From: Pogonophryne albipinna
Lineage: Eukaryota; Chordata; Actinopteri; Perciformes; Artedidraconidae
NCBI GenBank assembly: GCA_028583405.1
Contig: CM053260.1
Location: forward strand, 22,726,647-22,790,646
Reading direction: 5' to 3'
DNA length: 64,000 nucleotides
Positions 26,493 to 39,756 of the stretch are shown here, one piece after another (position 1 is the stretch's first letter; every line of letters starts with the position of its first letter). The position numbers and the translations under genes are program-made. Under the pieces are notes generated by a model. That model ran no database searches. It worked only from the letters and a program-made list of their open reading frames with translations, and was not told the origin of the DNA.

Positions 26493-27221
26493 CTAGCTGG
26501 CTTCATCTATGGCATTGCTATGCTAATTGCTAGCTACATACCATTGCAAAATGTCACAACAGTCCAAAGTGTGTCTTAGAAGCTCAATAACTGTGATGGC
26601 GTGATAAATAAGTTTAAAAAGATGGTTATGTTTTTTGTTTGGGTTTCTCGTGGTCTCTCCTGTCACTGTGGAGAAACAAATCATTATTCTGCTTTGTGTG
26701 GTATTGACATAAAGAGTGACCACAGTCTCAGTCTTATTTTCTCTCGTTGCCTTTATAAATACATAATCTATACGCCTGTATATTAATGCAACCCCCGCTG
26801 GCAGTCGGAGATGTTAAAATACATGGGACAATAGAGTGGTCTGACATGCACAACAACCTGTGTATGACCTGCTCTGAAATACCAAGCAGAAGCACAAACT
26901 CTCAGCCTTAGCCCCACTTGGTTCCAGTAAGTTTCCTGTCTGCTTTCATCTGCATCACAAAAAGAGGCCTGAAAAAACGGATCAAACCTTCTTTTTGGGA
27001 AAAGACAGAATTGTAGCCATTAGGCTCTGCCTTCTGTGCCTCTGCCGTCACTTTGTAGGGAAAGGCCGGAGCAAAGCTTGTTTCCATTCAACAGGGAGAG
27101 TTGGCCAAAGCCACGAGATCAAGCAGTTCCCAGCTCTTTTTTTGTATTGAGAGATACTTGAGATGCCTCGCAAAAATTCTGAACAGAACAAGATCTGTAT
27201 GTTTTCCCCTGTCTCCCGCAG
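26493..27221. other. No gene recognised; presumed intron
   Basis: Nothing supported apart from the acceptor region of the candidate exon that follows. Confidence 0.5.
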
Positions 27222-27262
27222 GTTTGACAGCAATTGAGGAAAAGTTAAAAAATGTAGAAATG
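27222..27262 (+). CDS. Candidate internal exon, 41 nt, gene unknown
   Basis: A pyrimidine-rich stretch ending CCCTGTCTCCCGCAG at 27207-27221 forms a strong acceptor, and GTAAGT at 27263-27268 a strong donor. One frame is open: after a split first codon it reads LTAIEEKLKNVEM and ends on a complete codon. The other two frames contain stops. The composition (E, K, L rich) suggests a helix or coiled coil. The exon would end in phase 0, which matches the phase-0 start of the candidate at 47711-47753. I do not recognise the protein. It could be a chance pairing of splice-like sites, because GTAAGT is expected about sixteen times per strand in 64 kb. Confidence is therefore moderate at best. Confidence 0.42.
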
Positions 27263-27268
27263 GTAAGT

Positions 27269-28598
27269 CTTAAATTGGGTGGAATATAGCAGCTCCTCGC
27301 CGGAGACAGGATGCCATTTCTATGCTTGTTTGTTTCCTTCTTTGCTTCGTTCTCTCTTTGCACAAACTCTTGCACAAACCATCTGCCATAAAGGTCCTGT
27401 GTGACTTTACTTCAAGAGCTCTTAGTGGCTGTCTTCATCAGCTCAAGATCCGCTGCAGAAAAACAGCTTTAATTGGTACTGAGGGGGAAGAGAAGCAGAA
27501 GGGGTCGCATGCTTCACCACATTTGAAGGTAAAATGCTTTCAAATGATCAGGAATGGCATTCCACACTCCTTCTCCTCGGCAAAGACAGTTAGCGCTAAC
27601 ATCTCTACGTGGATCTTGTTTTAATACATCATTCCTTTTGTTTAATAAAACACAGCCAGCTTATTAGGTACTCTTTAAATGAACACATGTTTAAATTAGC
27701 TCCATTAGGCAAGCTGTGAAACTACTACTGCCTTAGTTCACTTTACGGAGGAGCTCTCAGGTTCCATGCAGGTAAATGACCTTGTCGGGCTCAGATTGCT
27801 AACTGTAATATATCAAGCTGCCCTGTCAATATCCCTGAGCCTTGAATTTGCACTCCTAAGCAGTATGCTCTGCAGCTAGAAAGATTGAAACAGCATATGT
27901 CAGAACAGTGTTCAGGATCTCGTGTTGGGCTACATGGGAAAATGAAAGCCTACAGCCATCAGTGCAGTCTGATCCATTCCAGCAGGCAATTATGCCATTT
28001 CACCAAAGCCACTAGGAAAGCTTCACTACAATTAGGCTGACAGAAATGGCCTCTTTGACACATAAGAGGAAACCAGGGATGCCCCCCCTCCCCTCCCCAA
28101 TCCCTTCTCTTCTCTTTGCACTGTCAGGGTTCTGTGCTGCTCGTGTTGTTTCAGAAGGGCTTTGAGACATTAGCTTGTGTTGTTGCTGTAGCTTTGGAGA
28201 CATTTCACAGCCCATTAGATGCTCTTTCAGCCCCAACCAATACTCAAAGGCAGAGAAAGAGAGGACAGGGTGGGGTAGACACAGACTGAGGGAAAGAATG
28301 GACTGTACACTGAGCATTTCAGTGGGTGCATTTGGTGCAGGAGTGTTACATGTGAAGATTAGAACATATAATGCAGTGTGAGCAAAACAAGCCCTTATTG
28401 GCTTCTGTGCCAAGAGTAAATGGCAAGATGATACCATTCTCGTGTACAGTAGCCAAACTAATAGCACGTTAGCTTTTTTTAGCTTTGGACAGAGCCTATA
28501 GCTTTTTGCCCCTCTTTCCACTGTCTATGCATGGGTAAGCTAAATGGCTGCTGCTCACAGAGAGAATATTAAAATCAAATTTCTCTTTTATATTGCAG
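27269..28598. other. No gene recognised; presumed intron
   Basis: The minus-strand frame at 28012-28521 is open for 169 codons but shows no recognisable domain and is treated as chance. Confidence 0.5.
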
Positions 28599-28709
28599 CA
28601 AGGAAGCAAACATGTATGAATCCCAAAAGGTCAATCCCTAATTTCCCTAAGAAATGAAGATTCAGATGCATGGAGGCATGCGGGGAATATTGAGCAAAGG
28701 AAACAGCTG
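28599..28709 (+). other. Splice-bounded segment without an open frame, 111 nt
   Basis: It is preceded by TTTCTCTTTTATATTGCAG and followed by GTAAGTAAAT. All three frames contain stop codons, so if it is an exon it would be untranslated or part of a non-coding RNA. It lies on the same strand as the candidates at 27222 and 29218. This could be chance. Confidence 0.2.
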
Positions 28710-29217
28710 GTAAGTAAATTATAATCAAATGGTCCTTTAATGGGTGTAGAATTCCTTAAATGCAGTTTATTTTAGCATTTAGAGGAATAATGATGCTGAA
28801 ATTTTCTTTGTGAATTGAAATGAACTGCAGCAAACTACAGTAAATCCTTGTTAATGTATCCATTTAAATGGTACAACAGATGCTAAACTGTACTGTTTAT
28901 AATAAAATCCCTTTTGCCTTGATAAAAAAAAGGAAGCATGAAACACACCCAGTAGAGATCCTCGCTTAAAGCCAGTGGTCAGAATATTGTAGCCTAATCA
29001 GCAGTACATGCACCGTCTGGTTTATAGTTTGCCGATGTGCACTGCGGTTTGACTGTGACAGAGTTAAGGAGGTTTCCAGTCCAGTGGATGGGGTTGAACA
29101 ATTTGCACGACTGGCAGAAAAACCATAATCAATCCGGAGACTATAGATAAGGGCCCTAAAACCAGCCAACCGCAGCGTTTTCTCTTATCGCAATTACACC
29201 TTGCCCTCCTGCCTCAG

Positions 29218-29371
29218 GTACAGCCAATTAAGCCGGGAGAGGATGCGGCGGCAGCCACTTCACATGGAGGAGGCCTATCAGACGACTCCAAACACACCTC
29301 ATCACTGAGGAGGGGGCGGAGAGGAGCCTGGGAAGCACAGGAAGACACAGGGAGGCTGTTGTGCACTGCAG
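29218..29371 (+). other. Splice-bounded open segment, 154 nt
   Basis: The acceptor CCTTGCCCTCCTGCCTCAG precedes it and GTATGT follows CACTGCAG at its end. Frame 0 is open throughout, beginning VQPIKPGEDAAAATSHGGG, with a low-complexity, Gly/Arg-rich composition. A GTGAGT donor at 29438 could extend it, but that frame then meets a stop. Its phase (0 to 1) does not fit between the two better exon candidates, so it would have to be alternative or unrelated. One minus-strand frame is also open, which weakens the coding case. Confidence 0.22.
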
Positions 29372-30862
29372 GTATGTTTCTTCCACAGCCACATGTATGA
29401 AGACAGGATTCTGTTGGCGTGAATGATGTATGCTGAGGTGAGTGATGAGCGGTCTGCTGGACGGCTGCCTGCTGGCTGCGTTTCATCATGGGACCAAGGG
29501 CACACAGACCTCCAGCACTGCGTCCTCTCACCTGCTTTTTAATCCATTCTTTGCCTTCCTCCTCTTTTTCTGGTTTGCTTTGTGGGACATCGCTCACATT
29601 ATGCGACTACTATGCAGCACAGCACAGGAAAGGAGGTGTGAGAGAACTTGTGTGTTTTAATGTGAGGGTGGTTACAAAAGGCAAAGATGAGGTCAAAATC
29701 AAGGACAACCCCCCAGGATGAATACAAATATTGGCCTATTTTGACTTCTTATTCCCTGGTATGTATTCAAGTTGAACTGGAATAGAGGGAAAAGAGCCAT
29801 ACTGTCGCAACTTGCTAATAAAACATTTATTACAGCAGCTTCTCTGTGCCGCGGTTCACCGTCTCCCCCACCAGTAAATGGGGGTTAACCAGATACACAA
29901 CTATAAAACCTAAAAGAACTTGATCTGAACCACAACATTACACTTTTCCTCCCTCTCGCCACTTTGAGGTTTCAAAAGAGCAGACACACAGCATGTGGTG
30001 TTTTGTCTACGCCGTGTGAAGCCACCACACCAATTTAGCTGAACAATTTCACCCCAAAGCAGTATCCTTCATGGAGCCGAGAGAGAGTTCAGCGAGATCA
30101 CTTCTTCTCTCTGTGACATACTGAAACTCTGATGAGACTATAGGCACACAAGACTGAGTTAAAGAAAAAGAGAGGCTGCCATTGGTGCTATCACGCTGCT
30201 TACAGGGCGAACCAGATGTCTGGCCAGGGCACACACACACACACACACACACACATGCAAAGGGACAGTACAAGTGTTGCAGACAGACTATCTCTTTAAA
30301 CCTGTTTGATGAAGTGATTAAAGTGCTCCTCCAAGCACATGAAGCCATTAATAAAAGCATGACAGAGGGGAGCCAAATTCAAAATAAAATGGGAAGAGAG
30401 TCTGCCTCAGTGGGAGAATCCATCTCCTCTCTATTTAGACTACATGGATATGCACTAAAGCTGCAATGAGACGAAGTGAAAAGGAAACCACTGATTGGCT
30501 CCATATTGAATTATATTGGAGTCAAAAGGGGGTAAATTGACTAAGTAGGTCGAGGCAAAATGCATGCAGGGAAAATATGCTATATTCAAATTCTGATTGG
30601 CCACATGGGTCTGTGGATGCTGCTTTCATAATTGCCTCCACTTGATGTTTTCTCTCTGCGTTTCAACATTGGCCGTGACACGCAATGTGATGGAGAGGAA
30701 AATAGCTTCCTGGTGATTCAAATGATGTGCGCGACTCAACGCTCCCCCACTGAGACAAACATCTGAAAATGGTTCCTTCCACATTAATGCCAACAGCCAA
30801 TCCGCTGTTGCCAGTCCACGCACAGACGGCTCTAAATCACGGGTGTGTGCGGTGGTACTTAC
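29372..30862. other. No gene recognised; short (CA)n
   Basis: It contains an AATAAA at 29817-29822 and a short (AC)n at 30230-30254. No coding region is supported. Confidence 0.5.
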
Positions 30863-30886
30863 CACGTTCACTGGACAGGGTGGTAT
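30863..30886 (-). CDS. Candidate 24-nt microexon, minus strand, gene unknown
   Basis: Read on the minus strand, a pyrimidine tract of about 50 nt (30889-30938) ends CTCTCTTCACAG, with a branch-point-like TACTAAT about 55 nt upstream of the AG. Then come 24 nt, then GTAAGTACC. Both splice sites are near consensus. The length is a multiple of three. Two frames are open (IPPCPVNV in phase 0, or a split codon then TTLSSER); the third has a TGA. Microexons of 3-27 nt with strong flanking signals are typical of neuronal adhesion and synaptic genes in vertebrates. The host gene would run opposite to the plus-strand exon candidates. I cannot name it, and chance is possible. Confidence 0.38.
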
Positions 30887-31585
30887 CTGTGAAGAGAGGA
30901 AGAGAAAAAGGGCAAGGGGAGGGGAGAGAGAGGAGGATGATTAGTACATAATAGGCTTCAGTAAACGTGGCATTGCAAAGACACCGTTAAACAATGGAGC
31001 AAAACAGATCCATTTCTGAGGATTAATGGGTAGTCACATGCAATAGCCGGACAGTGACCTACAGTATACAGAACGCAAGGATACTATTGGAGAGAATTTG
31101 CTGTCACTACCGCCTAGTCGCTCACATTTGTCTCTGTCTATTATCAAAGGCAGCACCATTTAACCAGAATGCAGTTTGTTTTCTCCCTTATACTTCTTGT
31201 CATTGCCTCAAGCAGCGGGATTCATCATTATCTTCAAACGCTTGTTGTGATGTCTATATTCCACTTGTGCTCACTCAAGAGAATTGCGGGATGTTGCATA
31301 TGCATATTGAACACACTTATGCACATCGTCATGGGCGGTATTTATTCAGAACTTGACTCCACAGCTGGGTGGCAGAGAGAGGAGAGGCAGCTCTTGTCTT
31401 CTCTCTCCTGGTTGCCTGCCCTTCTCATGTCCTCCAGCAGAGTTGCTTAGTCAGACTTGATCAGAAGTAATCTCTGTGGCTCCAACTTTGCATTTACTGC
31501 TTACATTTTTTATCTAAAAGCCTTAAAGCTGATAGAGACCTAAAAAACTGAGGTTTCAGGATTTCACTTTATCATGAAAAGGTTT
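30887..31585. other. No gene recognised
   Basis: The polypyrimidine region of the microexon candidate lies at its start. Nothing else is supported. Confidence 0.5.
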
Positions 31586-31925
31586 GTGTTAAAGGGGCAT
31601 TTGAGTTTGTTTGAATGGGGTTTGTTTGTCGTACTTATCCACAGTCAGTGTTCTCCCTAGTCAATTATGCTTATTTTCAGGTTCATATTTGTATGTAGTG
31701 TCTCTACTGGGACATGTCTCCATGCTTCAATGTTCAAAAAGCTCTTTATTTTTCTCATACTGCCTGTGCTGCAGCACCTCTTTTCACCCTCTGTCTGAAA
31801 CCAGAGCGGTTGGTTAACCGCTTAGAGATGTCCCCCCATTCAGCATACAATGTGTTGGAGCGCTAGCCAATAGACAATCAGTTTTACAAGTGTTAGATAG
31901 TGATGTCGTTACGAAGTAAACTAAG
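31586..31925 (+). mobile_element. MITE family B, copy with TTAA left end
   Basis: It starts at TTAAAGGGGC (about 31590), then shows GGTTCATATTTGTATGTAG, TCTCTACTGGGACATGTCTC, TTTTTCTCATACTGCCTGTG and CTCTGTCTGAAACCAGAGC, and ends near a degenerate TAGTGATGTCG block. Compared with 33841-34142 it lacks about 35 bp after CCAGAGC. The TTAAAGGGGC start suggests a TTAA-targeting transposase. Only the 5' half of the family appears to be present. Confidence 0.65.
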
Positions 31926-33840
<1,915 letters not shown>

Positions 33841-34142
33841 ACCGGACATATTATGCTAATTTCCAGGTTCCTTTTTATATGTAGTGTCTCTACTGGGACA
33901 TGTCTCCTTGCTTCAATGTTCAAAAAGCTCTTTATTTTTCTCATACTGCCTGTGCTGCAGTACCTCTTTTCACCCTCTGTCTGAAACCAGAGCCCAGTCT
34001 GCTCTGATTGGTTAGCTGGCCGACTCTGTTGTGATAAGTCAACCGCTTAAAGATTTCCCGCCCCTTAGCCTATCACGTACAATGTGTTGGAACGCTAGCT
34101 AATAGAAGCATGATTGTTACATAGTGACGTCACTATGTATAC
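33841..34142 (+). mobile_element. MITE family B, best-preserved copy
   Basis: It shares with 31586-31925 the blocks ATGTAGTGTCTCTACTGGGA, TTTTTCTCATACTGCCTGTG and CTCTGTCTGAAACCAGAGCC, then continues with GTCTGCTCTGATTGGTTAGC and CCGCCCCTTAGCCTATCAC. It ends in a perfect palindrome at 34118-34139 that contains CATAGTGACGTCACTATG. Known fish relatives have two inverted halves around such a centre, and only the left half is present here. It is non-coding. Confidence 0.65.
34118..34139. promoter_or_regulatory. 22-bp perfect palindrome with CRE octamer
   Basis: The perfect dyad is centred on TGACGTCA (34125-34132), the consensus full CRE bound by CREB/ATF proteins. It lies at the inner end of the family B copy. 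The copy at 36732-36945 has a one-base change (TGATGTCA). Binding is inferred from sequence only. Confidence 0.5.
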
Positions 34143-34770
34143 AGTATTTGCTACTATATGCATATGTTCCCCATCCAACTGTTGCAGCTGGATCAACTGA
34201 TGCATAGAGCATTAGCGAGTAGATCATTTACACATGCAAGCACAGTTATAATTATGACACTGTACACATTTTTCACATGAGTACTGCACTGACTATAAGG
34301 ATAGATAATAAATACCATGTAAGCCCTCCTGAGAAATTGGTTCTAACAATTTCCCTTTTCTCCAAAAGAATAGTAAATCAGCAGCACTGAAACAAGTCCT
34401 CTGCCGGTCACATGGATGGTCTCGTGCTGCTCGGTCATCTTTGCTGAACAAATTCAAAATTCAGACACACGTAGCATTCTGGTCTGAAGCACTCTATTAG
34501 TTTTTCTTTTAAATGTATACTCTGACCTGCGCTCTTTATGAAGCTGCTGTGAAAATAATGAGTGAAAGCAAGTGATGACGCAGACTCCCACATATTACAA
34601 AACTCATCCAAAATGTAACCGTTTCTCTTTCAACTCATCAATGCCATGAAAATAGAAGTGGTTTAGCTCCCACAAAGTGTTGAATGACTGAAATGAATGA
34701 CTGAATCAATGCTTTCATTCCATACGTTTAGTATGCTGACCTGTTTAAAGAATGCAGCACTTAGTCAGAG
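34143..34770. other. No gene recognised
   Basis: Nothing supported. Confidence 0.5.
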
Positions 34771-34773
34771 TAA

Positions 34774-35121
34774 CGGCCCGTCCACACTACAGCTTCAAAA
34801 AAAGCTTGGAGCTGGGCGTGTCTGAAGCTCGACCAACAACCAATCACATGAATCTCCCGCCCCTGACACACAAGCAGCGGTTTGATTGGGTAGAGCTTGT
34901 ACTGGCATATGATTTGATTGGCTGGCGCTGGCTACTCCGGCGTCTCCGGTGTCAGAAGTTGAACATTGTTCAACTTCTGACGCCGGAGACGGACCGCTAT
35001 GCTACCCACAATTCAGTTCGGCGAAAAGCGAGGCAACGTGACGTCACCCCATTCAAAGTGAATGGGCAGACGCGTTGGAAACCGTTTTTGAAGCTGTCAA
35101 AGCTGTAGTGTGGACGGGCCG
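34774..35121 (+). mobile_element. Harbinger-like MITE, copy 3 (diverged subfamily), 348 bp
   Basis: The termini are CGGCCCGTCCACACTACAGC and the complementary TGTAGTGTGGACGGGCCG. TAA flanks both ends, at 34771-34773 and 35122-35124. Inside, the order of blocks matches copies 1 and 2: GACCAACAACCAATCACATG, a TTGATTGG box, GCTTGTACTGGCATATGATT, a central palindrome around TTGAACATTGTTCAA, then GTGACGTCACCCCATTCAAA. The subterminal parts differ (GCTTCAAAAAAAGCTT instead of GCGGCGTGCG), so this is a separate subfamily. Its three CCAAT boxes (34840-34844, 34885-34889, 34917-34921) and CRE (35039-35046) are retained. Confidence 0.85.
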
Positions 35122-35124
35122 TAA

Positions 35125-36731
<1,607 letters not shown>

Positions 36732-36945
36732 AGGGGCCCATTTTCAGCTCCATATCGGCAGCACTTCTTTTCACCCTCTGTCTGAAACCAGAGCCTAGTC
36801 TGCTCTGATTGGTTAGCTGGCCGACTCAGTTATGATTGGTCAACCGCTTACAAAACACCCGCCCCCTAGCCTATCACATACAATTTGTTGGAGTGCTAGC
36901 CAATAGAAGCGCAAGTGTTACATAGTGATGTCACTATGTTCATAG
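36732..36945 (+). mobile_element. MITE family B, internally deleted copy
   Basis: TTAA at 36728-36731 precedes AGGGGCCCATTTT. The sequence then jumps to GCAGCACTTCTTTTCACC and continues collinearly with 33961-34138 through GTCTGCTCTGATTGGTTAGC, CCGCCCCCTAGCCTATCACA and CATAGTGATGTCACTATG. About 100 bp of the 5' part are missing. Confidence 0.65.
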
Positions 36946-37614
36946 GGTGGATAGAAACCTGACTAAATAAATACTAATGCTGCTGTCTGTTGGATGTGTA
37001 AAGAGGCAACTGTTGTCTAACCTGATGATATTTTATAATTAAGAATATGGTTATCTGCTGCAAGTGGCCAAACATATCACTCAATGCAGGTTAGAGTGAA
37101 ATATAAAGAGTTATGTAATACCAGCAAAGTATCAAATGTAATACGGGTAATACAACACATTAGTCTATGGTGGTCTATAAATATTTAGGTTGTATTGAGT
37201 AGAAGACCAAATGCACCATAACAAAGGGATGGATGGCAAATGTTTTAAATAGTAGAAAATGTGATTCCATGACTGTGATTGAGGCCCTATAATTCGCCTC
37301 TCTGGTGCTCTGTGTCCTGTCTGTGAGCAGAATGCCTCTGGGATTTTCAGAGGAGGGACTGTATCGCCTGGCCTGTTGCTCGGAACACACTTAAAATCAG
37401 AGGTAATGGGGTACTCAGGAGACTGCTGTTACACACACCCAACTGCCAATACACTGTAATCACTAAAGGCCCCTTTTCTTCAGAGATAAGTACTGCTTAC
37501 GTGCACTGCACTCAAAACTACACAGCTGCACTGGATCTTGCGACCATAACTTCGGGCAGTCGTTTCACTTTTTTTGTCCACCATGAAGATCACATTTCCA
37601 AGGGACAGTATTCC
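36946..37614. other. No gene recognised
   Basis: Nothing supported. Confidence 0.5.
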
Positions 37615-37795
37615 TTAACATTACATTACATGTTGCTTTTATCCAAAGCGACTAACATACTCAATACTGTGGGCAATCCCCACAGAAGCAATTTGGGGTG
37701 AAGTGTCTTGCCCAGGGACACAACGACATGCTGACTGCAGTGGGGTTTGAACCTGTGACATATACGCACAATCCACCGCGCCACACGCTGCATCA
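37615..37795 (-). mobile_element. tRNA-derived SINE, copy 1
   Basis: On the minus strand the head has a degenerate box A (TGTGGCGCGGTGGATTGTGC), then a box B-like GGTTCAAACCCC. After that come CACTGCAGTCAGCATGTCG, CCTGGGCAAGACACTTCACC and the tail AGTCGCTTTGGATAAAAGC. This order (RNA polymerase III promoter, body, tail) is that of a tRNA-derived SINE. The copy at 50037-50250 belongs to the same family. Confidence 0.65.
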
Positions 37796-38266
37796 ACATA
37801 TTGATGTAATATTGTGTCCTATGACAATTTACAACTTAAAATCGTAGATTAAGTGTTTTAGTGGTCTTAAACTTGTGCATTTAGAAGGTAAATGGACAGG
37901 CTAGAATTGTAATCTTCAGCCTTTTAGTTGGTATAATTATAGCAAAGAAGATAGATAGAAAAGGCCAGTTAATGACTTATGGGTGCCTTTGTGGGATAAT
38001 GTTCTTCATCAGGGAGGTGACTGAGGACACTTCTCCTCCCACAAACAAATGAAGCACTCCCTTCACTAGATCTTTAGGAACATCGTTGACGAGAAGGATA
38101 GTTTGCTTAAGTAGTCTTGACGGCAATGGTAATAAAAATATCTTAACTACCTGATACAATGGGGTATTTCTTTACTACTCGCAACCAGACGGTATCAAGG
38201 GCAAGTACATTTTCAGCAAGCGGTTATTTTCTTAGCTCAGGCCGTAAAGTTTACTCTGCGAGTGTG
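37796..38266. other. No gene recognised
   Basis: The minus-strand frame at 37977-38159 (60 codons) has a protein-like composition but no splice or domain support. Confidence 0.4.
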
Positions 38267-38795
38267 GAATTAAAGAAAAGAAAACGGTCAAAGTACTGGT
38301 GGCAGCGGCTGCCAAACAAAAACCCTTAAATTAAAGTAAAATACTTTAACTGAAATAAAGTGAATAAGCAATTAATTTACGGGAATTGTCCTTAAAGATT
38401 TTACAGCAAAACACTGTAATTTTACAGATTTATCTGCTCTTTTTACAGTCAATAACTTTTAATAAAAGTACAGCACTAATACTTCTACGGGGAAATACTC
38501 TAATTTTACAGATTTATCCTTTATTTTTACAGTCAATAACCTTTAATAAAAGTACAGCACTAATATTTTAACGTGCAAACACTGTAATTTTACAGATTTA
38601 TCCTCTCTTTTTATAGTCAATAACCTTTAATAAAAGTACAGCACTAAAACTTCTACGGGAAAAAAAACGGTCAAATGACTGGCAGCAGCGGCTGCCAAAC
38701 AAAAACCATAAAATTAAAGTAAAAATACTTTAACTGAAATAAAGTGCAAAAGCAATTAGCATACAGAAATTGTCCTTAAAGATTTTAGAGGAAAC
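38267..38795 (+). repeat. Nested tandem duplication, probable subterminal repeats
   Basis: Two copies of a block of about 135 bp (38267-38405 and 38657-38795), each with GCGGCTGCCAAACAAAAACC and ATACTTTAACTGAAATAAAG, flank roughly three tandem units of about 93 bp. Each unit contains CTGTAATTTTACAGATTTATC-like and CCTTTAATAAAAGTACAGCA sequence. The first large block holds a perfect 15-bp palindrome, TGGCAGCGGCTGCCA. Confidence 0.8.
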
Positions 38796-39712
38796 TTTCC
38801 TCTCTTTTCAAAATCCATTGTCTTAAAATGTTACATTAAAATACCTTAAATAAAGTTTTGATGAGACAAAAAAACATTTTTTTTTTATTAGATTTGTATG
38901 ATCAAACACTAAAATAAATACAAAACCTAAAGTTCTATAGGGAGAATACTGTTATTTTACAGCTTTCTAACATTTTCCAATCAAACGGGTTCAACAAAAT
39001 GACATCACAAAATGTTCTGTAGGAAACAATTACTCTGAAAACTTAAAATATAAAAATATTTGTAGAATTATAGTACAACTAATGAATACAGCATTTCATA
39101 TTTAAACATCATACTTATAAACAGTAGAAACAAAAAGTAAGTAGAATTTTTTAAGATTACTTTGAAACATTCTCAACTGAAAATAACAAGATTTACAAAA
39201 TGGCGACATATGTTCACATTGTCAATTTGAAGGAGCAGTGTGCAGGATTTAGTACGTCTAACATTGTAGGTTCCAACCAATGGATAACTTGTTCACTCGC
39301 CCTCCTATCCCAAGTCTGTAGGAGAATGAATATTGGCTGCAAAAAACTTGAGACCCAATCATGTTTCCTCTGTCCATTCTGCGCTGCTGTAGACGTGGCA
39401 ACCTAGAGGACAAACAGATCAGAATCAGAAACAGGTTTATTGCCAGGTAGGTTCACACGTACGAGGAATTTGTTGTACATACAAATTAAAAAAAATTAAA
39501 AAGTACACAGATAGCGAACTATATTAAGAACACTGTAATAAAAATATAGTAAGATAGAAATAAAATAAAGCAGTAATTTACATCGAAATAGAATGCAATA
39601 AATTGTAAAATATGTGCAGTAAGCAATATTTAAACATTGCATTATTTACCATCCTGTGAGCTCCATTATGTAATGCATAGAGTCTGCGTTGTGGCTGAGA
39701 TAAAGTGTCAGA

Positions 39713-39735
39713 GGGGGGGGGGGGGGGGGGGGGGG
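39713..39735. repeat. 23-base G homopolymer
   Basis: An uninterrupted G run next to the minisatellite. It could form G-quadruplexes and is a likely site of sequencing or length error. Confidence 0.95.
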
Positions 39736-39756
39736 CGGGCCTTGTTGAGGTGGCGA

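Noticed and set aside
28012..28521. 169-codon minus-strand frame
   Set aside because: No domain recognised; Ser/Leu-rich translation of complex non-coding DNA is the simpler explanation.
29214..29597. 127-codon minus-strand frame opposite the 154-nt splice-bounded segment
   Set aside because: No domain or start support. Open frames on both strands here probably reflect GC-rich composition.
29817..29822. AATAAA as the polyadenylation signal of a plus-strand gene
   Set aside because: The hexamer is common in AT-rich DNA, and no terminal exon leads into it.
37977..38159. Minus-strand frame with protein-like sequence (VNDVPKDLVKGVLHLFVGG)
   Set aside because: No usable acceptor and donor were found and I do not recognise the family. 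Kept only as a note.
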